In this document: one piece after another, positions 1 through 10,413 of the stretch
Layout: every line of letters starts with the position of its first letter
How positions within the stretch are numbered: the first letter of the stretch is position 1
Assembly: GCA_014801075.1 (NCBI GenBank)
Contig: JAAVEW010000011.1
Coordinates: 110,357-174,356 of the forward strand
Length of the DNA stretch: 64,000 bases
Origin: Barnesiella sp.
Lineage (GTDB): Bacteria; Bacteroidota; Bacteroidia; Bacteroidales; Muribaculaceae
Direction: 5' to 3'
Position numbers and translations under genes: made by a program
Notes under the pieces: generated by a model
Told to the model about the DNA's origin: nothing
Databases searched by the model: none
What the model saw: only the letters and a program-made list of their open reading frames with translations

Positions 1-84
1 CCCCCCGACACCACAGTCTACCCCGGCCACGGTCCCTCCACCACCATAGCCGACGAACTCCGCCACAACCCCTTCCTCCGCTAA
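1..84 (+). CDS. C-terminal fragment of an MBL-fold hydrolase (truncated by window edge)
   Basis: Frame 1 reads PPDTTVYPGHGPSTTIADELRHNPFLR*; PGHGP-TTI-E-NPFL is the typical C-terminus of glyoxalase II-like MBL hydrolases. Confidence 0.75.
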   Translation, partial: PPDTTVYPGHGPSTTIADELRHNPFLR

Positions 85-120
85 CACCAAGCACCGACCA
101 CCCCGTAGCGGGGCTCGCAT

Positions 121-145
121 GTGGTGGGGCCGTCCCCGGCCGCAC
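121..145 (+). repeat. REP-like repeat, type A (GTGGTGGGGCCGTCCCCGGCCGCAC)
   Basis: Identical to many other copies in the window; GGCCG-TCCC-CGGCC hairpin preceded by GTGG. Confidence 0.85.
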
Positions 146-334
146 TATAGCCACTTAACAAACAGCTCATTATCAGATACGTTGAGCCAACAAAAAGACT
201 CCCAAAATAAACCTCGAGATATGAAAAATCATAACTCGAGGTTTAAACTATATTTTCAAAAATTGCAAACCAGATAAAGGGTGTAGATTGCAGTAGAGCG
301 CTGACAAGAAAGCCTGTTGGCAAAATAGAGTGTC

Positions 335-371
335 AATAAAAAAGAAAAAGAGGCTGCCTCACGGTAGCCTC
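335..371 (-). terminator. Rho-independent terminator, minus strand, with no annotated gene upstream
   Basis: Minus strand: GAGGCT-accgtgaggc-AGCCTC followed by TTTTTCTTTTTT. Confidence 0.6.
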
Positions 372-572
372 AATGTCTTAAACCAATCATTATCACATTC
401 TTGCAATGGAAAAAGTAATTCTGCTTTATACCATTAAAACGCTTCACCCCGCACAAAGTTCACCACCGCACCAATTTTAACTATCCTTAACATTTACCCA
501 CTCCTCCCCCATCACCCACGCCAGTTTCACCAATCCATAACGAGGCGTCCACAGGCCGCCGATTTAGCAGTA

Positions 573-609
573 ACCCCGCCCGTCGAAGCGCAGCGAAGAC
601 GTGCGGGGT
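573..609. repeat. GC-rich intergenic hairpin
   Basis: ACCCCGC...GCGGGGT 7-bp stem with inner CGTC/GACG pairing. Confidence 0.55.
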
Positions 610-749
610 AAATCAATCTCCGTAGAGTGGAAGGCGCGACGGTTCTGCAGCTTATGCTTTATCTTGACGCCTACATTTCGAATTCCACGGCGTCATGCTT
701 ATCCTCACTCATTTTCTACTGACCATCATGTGCTACTGACCATGATATA

Positions 750-774
750 GCGCGGGTCGGGAGACCCCCGCCAC
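750..774 (-). repeat. REP-like repeat, type B
   Basis: gcgcgggtcgggagacccccgccac; reverse complement gtggcgggGGTCtcccGACCcgcgc. Confidence 0.8.
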
Positions 775-800
775 ATAGAATGGTGGGGGCTGGTGGAAAT

Positions 801-836
801 GAAAAAAGAGATGTGATTCATATCACATCTCTTTTT
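801..836 (-). terminator. Terminator downstream of tRNA-Met
   Basis: aaaaaagagatgtgat-tcat-atcacatctcttttt, near-perfect hairpin with A/T flanks. Confidence 0.75.
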
Positions 837-840
837 CTTG

Positions 841-914
841 TAGCGGGATCGAGAATTGAACTCGAGACCTCCGGGTTATGAATCCGACGCTCTAACCAAC
901 TGAGCTATCCCGCC
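841..914 (-). tRNA. tRNA-Met (anticodon CAT)
   Basis: Minus strand GGCGGGATAGCTCAGTTGGTTAGAGCGTCGGATTCATAACCCGGAGGTCTCGAGTTCAATTCTCGATCCCGCTA; acceptor, D, anticodon (CAT) and T arms readable. Confidence 0.93.
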
Positions 915-1018
915 GTCCTTTGCATCACTCGGTTCATTGTCCTCTATTGAGGCGTTAACCGCTCTTTTGCGAGTGCAAAGATATGAACAAAGTTTGATAT
1001 GAGCAAATTTTTGACGAA

Positions 1019-2392
1019 TTATTTTTCGATTTTCGTTTTTTCTTCGCTCTTTTCTTCATCATCCGCCGGTTTTGCCTTTACGTGATGGCGCTCTTCGTGA
1101 GCATCTTGCATCTTTTTTACATTGGAGCGAAATTCTTTCCAGTTCTTATTGTTTTTCCTATGAAACTTCACCGACGAGATGCCTACAAGCTGCTTCAGCA
1201 CAAGCAGCGCGCGGTTGCCCATCCTGAAATTGCGGCTGCCGTCAAACTTCGCTATCATGCGTCGGTCAGGCTCGGTTTCCTGCCTTATCATGTCACGGTC
1301 GATATTGTTGACGCGCTCAATGAGAGCAAGTATATCGGAGGACAACGGCGGCGCATCGACCGCTTCAAAGAGGCCCACTTCGTCGATTTCAAACTTTCGG
1401 TCGGCCCACTTGCGGGCATCTTTCTCGGTCACGTACTCCTTGTCGAGAATGTAGACTTCGGCCTCGGTCTCGACAAACAGCGGTTCGTCGTGGCGGTTGA
1501 AACGGAACATGTCGCGCCCCCTGCCTCTTGATTCCAGCCGGTAGGTGTAACCGGCGAGGTCGGCAGGCGACAGCACGTCAGCGTCAACGTTGTCGTAACG
1601 GAAATCAATCTTGAAATATTCATAATCGATACCCTTGCGGAAGAAACCTGAGAGCGCGGGCACCCAACGGCGGCTCGTCGTGTCGGCCAGCACATCGACC
1701 GTCACTCTCACTTTGTCGCCGCGGCGGTCCCATATCTCGCTCGGAGTGTACTTACCGCGGATGGTATCAACACCCGCTTCGGCACGAGCCAGCGACGCGG
1801 GCAACGGCAGTTCAGGCGCTATCCCCACCCAGTCAGACCACGAGAAGTGATGGTTGCTCAGATCGCTCACGCTGTCGAGGCCCCACGCGTTGGTAAACCG
1901 ATAGTAGGAACGGCTCGTCAGCGTGCGCGGCGCCGACCAGCCGCCGAATTTCACGCGTGTCGCCGGGGGCAGCATATAGTCGACCATCTTCTCGCGAAAC
2001 AGGAAAACGGTATCGTAATAGGTGCTCAGCGTGGAGTATTCGCGCACGTAGGCGAGGACATGGAGCAACTTGTGCTTGCGGGAGTCGACGATCACTTCGG
2101 GAAGCTCGGCGCTGCTCTCCTGCATGAACACCGTGTCAGTCGGCGTCGTGGAGAGCTTGCGGTCCTTAAACCCGATATAGCGCAGCGTCAAAGGGTAGCT
2201 CGCCGCCGACACCTCCGGCAATCGGCCTTGCGAATCGCTCACGCCCACCACCTTACCCTTGCGGTCAATCACCGAGGCAAACGGCAGCGGACTGCGGGTA
2301 GCACCATCGGCTACAACGGCACGCGGCCGCTCTCCCGCCATCGCTACGATGGTCAGGAAAACGGCCGCCAATATTGCTGTAAACCGCAGCAT
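1019..2392 (-). CDS. Carboxypeptidase-like regulatory domain-containing protein (exported)
   Basis: Signal peptide plus VVADGATRSPLPFASVIDRKGKVVGVSDSQGRLPEV CarboxypepD_reg-like domain. Confidence 0.7.
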   Translation of the reverse strand: MLRFTAILAAVFLTIVAMAGERPRAVVADGATRSPLPFASVIDRKGKVVGVSDSQGRLPEVSAASYPLTLRYIGFKDRKLSTTPTDTVFMQESSAELPEVIVDSRKHKLLHVLAYVREYSTLSTYYDTVFLFREKMVDYMLPPATRVKFGGWSAPRTLTSRSYYRFTNAWGLDSVSDLSNHHFSWSDWVGIAPELPLPASLARAEAGVDTIRGKYTPSEIWDRRGDKVRVTVDVLADTTSRRWVPALSGFFRKGIDYEYFKIDFRYDNVDADVLSPADLAGYTYRLESRGRGRDMFRFNRHDEPLFVETEAEVYILDKEYVTEKDARKWADRKFEIDEVGLFEAVDAPPLSSDILALIERVNNIDRDMIRQETEPDRRMIAKFDGSRNFRMGNRALLVLKQLVGISSVKFHRKNNKNWKEFRSNVKKMQDAHEERHHVKAKPADDEEKSEEKTKIEK

Positions 2393-2412
2393 ACCTGTTG
2401 GAAACGTGTTAC

Positions 2413-3204
2413 TTATCTGTTATTCTTTATTGACGATGCGCCCGACGAGCTCTGCAACAACGGGTTGGCAATGTTTGACGTAATCCCGGACGAACCGGAG
2501 GCCCACAGTTTGCCTATGCGGGCTTTAAGCGAACCGCACTTTATTGTCGATGCGCCCGATGCACTAAGCTCTGCATTATCGGTTTTGCCTGAGAGCTTTG
2601 CGCCGGATGCGCCGCTCACTTCAAGTTTTACCTTCGTGGCCGAAATATTATTAACCGTGGCATCGGAAGCGCCCGAAAGCTCTATCTCGACACTCTGCGC
2701 CGACACCGAACCGAGGTCAAAGTCAGAAGCACCGCTCATTTCAATCTCCACCTTGGAGGCAACGATTGACTTGATGTCGAAATCTGATGCGCCCGAGGCT
2801 TCAAGCTCCATAGTCTTGCCGGCGAGATTTATTTTACCCGCCTTGAACGATGACGCGCCGGAGAGTTTCACCTCGCTCATCACGGGGGATTTTACCTTGG
2901 CTTTCACCTGATAACGGCCCTGGGTGGCCAGTTTATTGGAGAGCGAGAGCACGAGGCAGTGGCCGCTGCGTTTCACCTCCACGTAGGGAAGGATGTTTTC
3001 GGGCGCGGTCACTTCTACGCTCCACGTATTGGTGTTGGTCTGCTCATACTCTACGTCAATCATGCGCGACACCTTCATTTCATCAAAGTTGGTGACAGCG
3101 TAGGATTGCGTGGCCGATTTCTTGGATGGCTTCACGGGGGAGGCCGCGAACGCCGCGAGGCCCACCATCAGGGCGATAAGCGACAGGGCAAAAATCTTTT
3201 TCAT
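2413..3204 (-). CDS. Head GIN domain (DUF2807-type) exported protein
   Basis: Signal peptide; repeated SGASDFDxxS/ELSGAS beta-helix pattern. Confidence 0.8.
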   Translation of the reverse strand: MKKIFALSLIALMVGLAAFAASPVKPSKKSATQSYAVTNFDEMKVSRMIDVEYEQTNTNTWSVEVTAPENILPYVEVKRSGHCLVLSLSNKLATQGRYQVKAKVKSPVMSEVKLSGASSFKAGKINLAGKTMELEASGASDFDIKSIVASKVEIEMSGASDFDLGSVSAQSVEIELSGASDATVNNISATKVKLEVSGASGAKLSGKTDNAELSASGASTIKCGSLKARIGKLWASGSSGITSNIANPLLQSSSGASSIKNNR

Positions 3205-3389
3205 ATCATATTGTCATTTTAAATTATTTCAGCATAAGCGATTGTGTCGGCATAAGCTATAGAAAGGCGGCGGGCAATTGCAGAGCGCATCGTGCAACGG
3301 CGCATCGACGACCTTAGCTCGTGCCTTTACTCCTTAGACGAAGCAAATGCCCGATTGTGACAATACCGAGATGTTAAAAAAGAAAAAAA

Positions 3390-3789
3390 GACAGAGATCC
3401 TGTAAGCCGGGTTATGTCGTTGTCGCGAAAACAGACTCGCGTCCGTAAGCCGTCAACGGCTCGTCATTTATCTTGGCCGCGCACGGGTGCGCGGTCCGTA
3501 GCAGTCTACCCCCCGGCAATGGGCGAGCAACCCTTAAATGCCGGTATACTTGACCTTGCAACCCACAAGACGTGCGGCACGCCGCATCGCTGCGACGCCC
3601 GGTGAGCTCTTACCTCACCTTTTCACCCTTACCGCAATCCGTGAGGACTGCGGCGGTTATTCTCTGTCACGCTGCTCTACCGTCGCCGATAGCTCTCAGT
3701 TAAAGAGTGTGGTGCTCTATGTTGCCCGGACTTTCCTCAGACGGCATCGTGTTACCGATGCACTCCCCGCGACGAGCCGGACCTCTGTC
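3390..3789 (-). ncRNA. rnpB: RNase P RNA (bacterial class A)
   Basis: Minus strand carries GAGGAAAGTCCGGGCAACATAGAGCACCA; 5' GACAGAGGTCC pairs with 3' GGATCTCTGTC (P1); followed by T-run. Confidence 0.92.
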
Positions 3790-3800
3790 GGTTATGAATA

Positions 3801-3832
3801 CAAAGGTAGCAACTTTTTTGTGCAGTTGCAAA
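3801..3832 (-). promoter_or_regulatory. Bacteroidetes-type promoter of rnpB
   Basis: Minus strand TTTG-N20-TACCTTTG, ending just upstream of the inferred rnpB 5' end. Confidence 0.7.
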
Positions 3833-3852
3833 CATTTAATTAACTTTGGGGT

Positions 3853-4626
3853 ATGAACCCTGAATTGATACAACCCTTGAGCGTCGCCCGACGCAAACTT
3901 ATAGCCTCGCTGCAGCAACCGCGCCATCGCCGCGAGCACCGTCTCTTCGTGGCCGAAGGGGCCAAATGCATTTCGGAACTGACCGACACGTTTGCCTGCC
4001 GCATGGTGGTGGCCACGCATGCCTGGTATGAACGTGACGCGATGACGCTGCCACGCGGCGCCGAACTCCTCAAAGCCACGCGCGCCGACATGGAGCGCAT
4101 CTCCTCCATGAGCAATCCTCCGGAGGTGATAGCCGTAATGGAGATGCCGGCCGAAGCTGCCGACAGCGTTCCCGACGGACTCATCGTGGCCCTCGACGGA
4201 GTGCAGGACCCCGGCAATCTCGGCACTATCATACGCGCCTGCGACTGGTTTGGCGTCAATACCATCGTATGCTCGCGCGACACTGTCGACCTCTATAACT
4301 CCAAGGTCATTCAGGCCACGATGGGAGCGCTGGCCCGCGTCGGCGTGCGCTACGTCGACCTGCCCCGATGGCTCGCCGAGCTGCCTGCGTCGCGTCCGGT
4401 CTACGGTACGTTTCTCGACGGCGACAACATATACAGCGCCCCTCTCGCCGCCGACGGCGTCATAGTGATGGGCAACGAGGGCAAAGGCATTTCGCGCGAA
4501 GTGGCCGCTGCGGTCACCGCCCGCCTCTTCATACCACCCTACCCCGTCGACGCGCGCCACGTGGAGTCGCTCAACGTATCGGTGGCTACGGCTATAATCC
4601 TTTCTCAATTCCGTAAAAATCAGTAA
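3853..4626 (+). CDS. TrmH/SpoU-family RNA 2'-O-methyltransferase
   Basis: LDGVQDPGNLGTIIRACDWFGV, VMGNEGKGIS and ESLNVSVATAIILS SpoU motifs. Confidence 0.93.
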   Translation: MNPELIQPLSVARRKLIASLQQPRHRREHRLFVAEGAKCISELTDTFACRMVVATHAWYERDAMTLPRGAELLKATRADMERISSMSNPPEVIAVMEMPAEAADSVPDGLIVALDGVQDPGNLGTIIRACDWFGVNTIVCSRDTVDLYNSKVIQATMGALARVGVRYVDLPRWLAELPASRPVYGTFLDGDNIYSAPLAADGVIVMGNEGKGISREVAAAVTARLFIPPYPVDARHVESLNVSVATAIILSQFRKNQ

Positions 4627-4641
4627 CTTCCTTTCGGCATC

Positions 4642-6015
4642 ATGGCAAAAACAGTAAAATCGGCATGGTTCTGCTCCAACTGCGGAGCGCAGTCACCCAA
4701 ATGGGCGGGCCGCTGCCCGGAGTGCGGCGAGTGGAACACTATGACCGAGGAGCGCGTCACCACCCAGCGCGGCGCCTCCAAGTCGATAGGCCCGGCGCGC
4801 ATGAGCAAGAGCAAGCCGCGCAAGGTCTCGGAAATAGAAGCTCTCGAAGAGCCGCGCATACACATGCCGTCGGAGGAACTCAACCGTGTGCTCGGCGGCG
4901 GACTCGTGGCCGGTTCGATGGTGCTCATCGGCGGCGAACCGGGTATCGGCAAGTCGACTCTCGTGTTGCAGAACATACTGTCAATCAAGTCGCGACGCAT
5001 ACTCTACGTATCGGGCGAGGAGAGCGCCACGCAGCTCAAGATGCGCGCCGACCGCATAGGCCGCCTCTCCGACAACTGCTACATAGTGTGCGAGACGTCG
5101 CTCGAAAACATCTTTGAACATATCGAGGAACTGCAACCCGAACTGCTCATCGTTGACTCCATACAGACCGTTGCCTCTGAGTGTATCGAGAGCGCGGCAG
5201 GTAGTGTCAGCCAGGTGCGCGAGTGCGCGGCCAGGTTGCTTAAATATGCCAAGGAATCGGCCGTGCCGGTGCTGCTCATCGGCCACATCAACAAGGACGG
5301 CGCCATTGCCGGACCGAAGGTACTGGAACATATCGTCGACGTGGTGCTTCACTTCGAGGGTGACCGCCAGCATCTCTACCGCCTGCTGCGCGCCATCAAA
5401 AACCGCTTCGGCAACACCAACGAGATAGGCATCTACGAGATGTGCCGCCGCGGACTCCGCGAGGTCACCAACCCGTCGGAGATGCTGCTCTCGCCTGCCG
5501 ACGAGACTCTGTCGGGCACGGCAGTAGGCGTGGCCGTAGAGGGCATACGCGCATTTCTCATCGAGGTGCAGGCGCTCGTCAGTTCCGCTGCCTACGGCAC
5601 CCCGCAGCGCTCCGTCACGGGCTTCGACTCGCGACGCATGAACATGCTGCTTGCCGTACTCGAAAAGCGCGTGGGCTTCAAACTGATACAGAAAGATGTG
5701 TTTCTCAACATCGCCGGCGGACTCAAAGTTTCCGACCCGGCGCTCGACCTGCCGGTCATCTGCGCGGTGCTATCCTCCAACATCGACATAGCCATACCCC
5801 GCAAAGTATGCATGACGGGCGAGGTGGGACTCTCGGGTGAAATACGCCCCGTGACCCGCATAGAGCAACGCATCTCCGAAGCCGCTAAACTCGGCATGGA
5901 ATGTATCATCATCCCCCGCCACAACCTCAAAGGCATCGACACCTCAAAATTCGCCATCAAAATAATCGAAGTAAGCAAAGTCGAAGAAGCCTTCAGCAAC
6001 CTCCACAACCTGTAA
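4642..6015 (+). CDS. radA: DNA repair protein RadA
   Basis: N-terminal CSNCGAQSPKWAGRCPECGEWNT zinc finger; GGEPGIGKST Walker A; KNRFG motif. Confidence 0.97.
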   Translation: MAKTVKSAWFCSNCGAQSPKWAGRCPECGEWNTMTEERVTTQRGASKSIGPARMSKSKPRKVSEIEALEEPRIHMPSEELNRVLGGGLVAGSMVLIGGEPGIGKSTLVLQNILSIKSRRILYVSGEESATQLKMRADRIGRLSDNCYIVCETSLENIFEHIEELQPELLIVDSIQTVASECIESAAGSVSQVRECAARLLKYAKESAVPVLLIGHINKDGAIAGPKVLEHIVDVVLHFEGDRQHLYRLLRAIKNRFGNTNEIGIYEMCRRGLREVTNPSEMLLSPADETLSGTAVGVAVEGIRAFLIEVQALVSSAAYGTPQRSVTGFDSRRMNMLLAVLEKRVGFKLIQKDVFLNIAGGLKVSDPALDLPVICAVLSSNIDIAIPRKVCMTGEVGLSGEIRPVTRIEQRISEAAKLGMECIIIPRHNLKGIDTSKFAIKIIEVSKVEEAFSNLHNL

Positions 6016-6027
6016 CCGACCCGGCTT

Positions 6028-6186
6028 GTGGCGGGGGTCTCCTTCGTGGTGGGGCCGTCCTCGGCCGCACACCAAACGTCTTACTATTACTGAAATAGCG
6101 CGGGTCAGGAGACCCCCGCCACAACATTCTCAAACGGTTATGTGCGGCCGGGGACGGCCCCACCACGACGGGGACGGCCCCACCAC
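6028..6186. repeat. Cluster of REP-like repeats (types A and B, inward/outward pairs)
   Basis: B partial 6028-6043(+), A 6046-6070(+), B 6098-6122(-), A 6142-6166(-), A partial 6167-6186(-). Confidence 0.85.
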
Positions 6187-6211
6187 GACGCCACGGCCCC
6201 CCGCCACAGGA

Positions 6212-7408
6212 CTACCGCAGCTTGTTGCGCAGGTAGTGGTTGCGGACGTAGAGGTAGAAGAATGCTACGCCTGCGAAGTTGGCTATCCATGCGCCCCAGA
6301 AGGCTGAGTGGAAGCCCCAGTGCTCGGAGAGGATGCCTCCGATAAGTACGCCGAGACCTACGCCTATGTCCCACGATACGAGGAGCGTGGAGTTGGCGGT
6401 GCCGCGCTGCTCGTTGGTAGCGAGGTTGATAAACATGTTCTGGAACGCCGGGAACATGTGGCCGTTGCCGAGACCGATTATAAGTGCCGCGCCGTAGTAG
6501 GCCCAGAGATTGTGGACGCCGGCGAAGAGCAGGTAGCCGAAGAGCGATACTATCACTCCGATTGATGCGTTTTCAACGATCTTGCCTTTGCGCAACGTGC
6601 GGCTGCCTGTAAGGCGCGAGAGTATAAGTCCGATGGCAAGGAGCATGAAGAAGATACCCGTGCCCTCGGTTATGCCAAGTTCCTCCTTGCCGTAAATGGC
6701 AATATACGTGGCGAGTACACCGTAGGAGAATGCATAGCACACCATGCACAGTCCTTCGCTCCACCCCTTTGAGAGAATAAAACGGTCGAGCGACATCTTG
6801 GGACGCGCCACTTTGGGACGCGTACGCAATTTGAGCGTGGAGTTGATGGCGAGGCCGCCGAGCGCCACCACAAGCGACAGCGCGAAAAGCAAATCAAAAC
6901 TGCCCACTACGCCATATATCATCAGCGCCACCGTAGGACCGATGGCAGTAGCGATATTGTTGCTGAGGCCGTAGAATCCGATGCCCTCGGTGCGGCGCGA
7001 CGATGGCAGCACGTCGATGGCTACCGTGGAATTGGACACCGTGGCGGCTCCGAACGGAAAACCGTGCAATGTGCGCACAACGGTAAAGGCCAGCAGCGAA
7101 CCGGCCAACAGATAACCGCCGAAAAACAGCGCGAAGCACCCGTAGGTGACAAGCAGTACGAGTTTACGGGAATAATTATCAACTATATAGCCGCTGAACG
7201 GACGTATCAGCAGCGTGGTAATCGTGTAGCCCGACAGCACAAACCCAATCTCCTGACGGGTTGCGCCGAACGTTTCGCTCAGATAGAGCGGAAACAGCGG
7301 AGTAAGGAGCATGAATGAAAAGAAAAGCATAAAATTGGCGCTCCATACCTTCAGATAGTTCTTGTTCCAAAGGCGTTCGCGCTTGAGTTCAGTCTCTATC
7401 GATTCCAT
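6212..7408 (-). CDS. MFS transporter
   Basis: About 12 hydrophobic segments; FSGYIVDNYSRKLVLL MFS loop motif. Confidence 0.9.
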   Translation of the reverse strand: MESIETELKRERLWNKNYLKVWSANFMLFFSFMLLTPLFPLYLSETFGATRQEIGFVLSGYTITTLLIRPFSGYIVDNYSRKLVLLVTYGCFALFFGGYLLAGSLLAFTVVRTLHGFPFGAATVSNSTVAIDVLPSSRRTEGIGFYGLSNNIATAIGPTVALMIYGVVGSFDLLFALSLVVALGGLAINSTLKLRTRPKVARPKMSLDRFILSKGWSEGLCMVCYAFSYGVLATYIAIYGKEELGITEGTGIFFMLLAIGLILSRLTGSRTLRKGKIVENASIGVIVSLFGYLLFAGVHNLWAYYGAALIIGLGNGHMFPAFQNMFINLATNEQRGTANSTLLVSWDIGVGLGVLIGGILSEHWGFHSAFWGAWIANFAGVAFFYLYVRNHYLRNKLR

Positions 7409-7475
7409 ATCTTTGAATTATCATTCATTTTTAATAGTCGTCTTTAAATGCCGACGTATTATTTCAATAAGTGCT

Positions 7476-8048
7476 TCATTTCAACAGGCGCTTCATGAGG
7501 CGGTCCACTCGGTGCAGGTTGCGCTCGGTGATGTCATGCTTGCGCGTGCCGCCAATCTGGAGCGATGTAGTCAGTTTTATTCCACCCATCATTAATATGC
7601 GCGTTATCGACTTCACGGTGCCTGTAGTCTGACCGAAGAGGCGGGCAAAAGGCATAGGAGTCGTGGCCGTGACTATAACAACCGCACGCTTCCCTTTGAG
7701 CAGAGGGCGGGGAATACCGTGCTTCCCGTCAGCGATAAAAATATAGACCAGGCGGTCGAACATGTTTTTCAGTATGCCCGGCATATTGGCCCAATAGCAC
7801 GGAGTGCCAATCACTATACGGTCGGCACTTTTTATCGCTTCGGCAATTGCAGCCATGTCATCGCGTATCGGGCATGCGAGCGTGGTTCTACAGGCCATGC
7901 ACCCGCGACAGGGACGTATATCCTTGTCGTAAAGACTGATGACATCACATTCCGCACTGGCATCCTTAGCCGCTGCGGCCGCTTGACTGAGCATTTTTGA
8001 AATATTACCCTCGCGACGCGGACTCGCATTTATTATAAGCAGACGCAT
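7476..8048 (-). CDS. NADPH-dependent FMN reductase / flavodoxin-family protein
   Basis: INASPRREGNISKML and CRGCMACR, IVIGTPCYWANMPGILKNMFDR motifs. Confidence 0.85.
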   Translation of the reverse strand: MRLLIINASPRREGNISKMLSQAAAAAKDASAECDVISLYDKDIRPCRGCMACRTTLACPIRDDMAAIAEAIKSADRIVIGTPCYWANMPGILKNMFDRLVYIFIADGKHGIPRPLLKGKRAVVIVTATTPMPFARLFGQTTGTVKSITRILMMGGIKLTTSLQIGGTRKHDITERNLHRVDRLMKRLLK

Positions 8049-8076
8049 ATTATATTGCGCATATTATATTGAACGA

Positions 8077-8110
8077 AAAGCGGTTGAAAGCCAAGACCTT
8101 CAACCGCTTC
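8077..8110 (-). terminator. Terminator downstream of serA
   Basis: aaagcggttgaaag-ccaagac-cttcaaccgctt hairpin. Confidence 0.65.
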
Positions 8111-8127
8111 TTTTATTTATTACAGTA

Positions 8128-9048
8128 TTATTTGTTGACGCGGAAACGGTCGATGCCGTCGCGGAGGAATGCCACAACCTGACGGGCGGCGGCGATACCG
8201 GCATTGATGTTGGCTTCCGAGGTCTGCGCACCCATCTTCTTGGGAGTGAAGAACACGCGGCCGGCAAACTTCTCGTTCATCACGTCGGCGTTGTCGGGCT
8301 TGATGTCGGCCACATACTTGATGTCGGGACGCACTTCCATTGCTTCGATAAGACCCTCTTCATCAATCACTTCCTTACGGGCTGTGTTGATGAGCAGACC
8401 GCCTTTGGGCATAAGTTCGAGGAGAGCTTTGCCTACTGACTTGCGGGTCTCGTCGGTAGCGGGGATGTGGAGCGATACCACCTGATTGTTCTTGTAAAGC
8501 TCCTCAACCGAGTGAACGGGTGTCACACCGGCTTCTACCATCACCTCGTCGGGGCAGTAGGGGTCGAGAGCGCTCACTTCCATGCCGAAGCCCTTGGCGA
8601 TACGCGCCACGTTGCGGCCTACCTGACCGAAAGCGTGGATACCGAGGGTTTTGCCTTTGAGCTCGGCGCCCGAAGTGCCGTTGTACATGTTGCGGAAAGC
8701 CATCACGGCCATACCGAACACGAGTTCGGCCACGGCGTTGGAGTTCTGGCCGGGAGTGTTTTCCACACACACGTTGTGGGCAGTGGCGGCGGCGAGGTCA
8801 ACGTTGTCGTAACCGGCACCTGCGCGAACTACGATTTTGAGGTTTTTGGCGGCGTCGAGCACTTCGGCGTCCACCTTGTCCGAGCGGATAATCAAAGCGT
8901 CGACGTCGGCAACGGCTTTGAGAAGATCAGCTTTTTCAGTATATTTTTCGAGAAGTATCAGCTCATAGCCGGCATCTTCGATTTCTTTACGGATACCGTC
9001 AACTGCTACTGCTGCAAACGGCTTCTCGGTAGCTACCAATACTTTCAT
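8128..9048 (-). CDS. serA: D-3-phosphoglycerate dehydrogenase
   Basis: D-isomer 2-hydroxyacid dehydrogenase fold: VRAGAGYDNVD, GIHAFGQVGRNVA; adjacent to serC. Confidence 0.88.
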   Translation of the reverse strand: MKVLVATEKPFAAVAVDGIRKEIEDAGYELILLEKYTEKADLLKAVADVDALIIRSDKVDAEVLDAAKNLKIVVRAGAGYDNVDLAAATAHNVCVENTPGQNSNAVAELVFGMAVMAFRNMYNGTSGAELKGKTLGIHAFGQVGRNVARIAKGFGMEVSALDPYCPDEVMVEAGVTPVHSVEELYKNNQVVSLHIPATDETRKSVGKALLELMPKGGLLINTARKEVIDEEGLIEAMEVRPDIKYVADIKPDNADVMNEKFAGRVFFTPKKMGAQTSEANINAGIAAARQVVAFLRDGIDRFRVNK

Positions 9049-9161
9049 AAGTAGTTGTTATATTTAAGCGGTGGTGTTGCAAAACACAGTCCGGATGCGG
9101 ACGCGATATATCGCGTCCCTGCCGATTGCCCGGGTACTGCAACACCCTCGGTGGTTTCTGA

Positions 9162-10229
9162 TTAGTGTTTTGCTTCGAATTCTTTCATGCAAGCTACAAG
9201 TGCCTTCACGCTGTCGAGGGGAAGCGCGTTGTAGAGCGATGCACGGAAACCGCCTACCGAACGGTGGCCCTTGATACCTACCATACCCTGAGCGGTGGCA
9301 AACTCAACGAATGCCTTTTCGAGCTCGGCATACTCGGGTTTCATCACGAAGCATACGTTCATGATTGAACGGTCCTCGGCTGCGGCTGTGCCGACAAACA
9401 TCTTGCTTGAGTCGATGGCGTCGTAGAGCACGGCAGCTTTTTCGAGGTCCATCTTTTCGAGTTCCTTCACGCCGCCGAGCTGCTTGTAGTAGCGCAGAGT
9501 CTGGAGTGCTGAGAAGATGGGGAGCACGGGAGGAGTATTGAACATCGAGCCCTTTGATGTGTGGGTCTGATAGTTGAGCATGGTGGGGATGGGACGGTCC
9601 ACTTTGCCGAGAGCGTCTTCCTTGACAATAACGATGGTCACACCTGCGGGAGCGAGGTTCTTCTGCGCGCCGGCATAGATGAGGTCATATTTCGATACGT
9701 CGACGGGACGCGAGAAGATGTCTGACGACATGTCGGCTACCAAGGGCACGGGTGAATCGGGATCCTTGCGGGTCTCCGTACCGTAGATGGTGTTGTTGGT
9801 AGTATAGTGGAAATAGTCGGCGTCGGCGGGAATAACGTAGTCTTTGGGGATGAAAGTGTAGTTGGCATCCTTTGACGAAGCTACCACCTCAACGTCGCCG
9901 AAGAGCTTGGCTTCCTTGATAGCCTTGTTGGCCCACACGCCGGTGTCGATATAAGCGGCTTTAGTTTTGAGGAGATTGAAGGGAACCATTGCAAACTGCA
10001 GGCTCGCACCACCACCGAGGAAAAGCACCTCATATCCGGCGGGTACATCGAGAAGCTCCTTTACAAGGGCGTTGGCTTCGTCGATTACAGCCTGAAATTC
10101 TTTACTGCGGTGCGATACTTCGAGAATGGAAAGACCGGTATCTGCAAAGTTGAGCACTGCGTCGGCAGTGTTCTTGATGGTGTACTGGCTCAGAATTGAT
10201 GGGCCTGCGTAAAAGTTATGTTTCTTCAT
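9162..10229 (-). CDS. serC: 3-phosphoserine/phosphohydroxythreonine transaminase
   Basis: [41 protein letters not shown] motifs. Confidence 0.96.
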   Translation of the reverse strand: MKKHNFYAGPSILSQYTIKNTADAVLNFADTGLSILEVSHRSKEFQAVIDEANALVKELLDVPAGYEVLFLGGGASLQFAMVPFNLLKTKAAYIDTGVWANKAIKEAKLFGDVEVVASSKDANYTFIPKDYVIPADADYFHYTTNNTIYGTETRKDPDSPVPLVADMSSDIFSRPVDVSKYDLIYAGAQKNLAPAGVTIVIVKEDALGKVDRPIPTMLNYQTHTSKGSMFNTPPVLPIFSALQTLRYYKQLGGVKELEKMDLEKAAVLYDAIDSSKMFVGTAAAEDRSIMNVCFVMKPEYAELEKAFVEFATAQGMVGIKGHRSVGGFRASLYNALPLDSVKALVACMKEFEAKH

Positions 10230-10413
10230 TGCGCTGAGGAATAATATTTACAATGTTTTTGCAAATGTAAGAATTTTTATTGTAATACCGATACAAATTA
10301 AAGAAATTTTTCCATTATTATCGCATTTTGCCAAAATGCCCCGAAATAAGTATCTTTTTACTCCACCTTATTAAATTTAGCGATAATTAATTAGGTACTT
10401 TCAAATTTTTAAT

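Noticed and set aside
3700-4608. 302-aa minus-strand ORF
   Set aside because: Overlaps rnpB and is antisense to the SpoU methyltransferase; no domain signal
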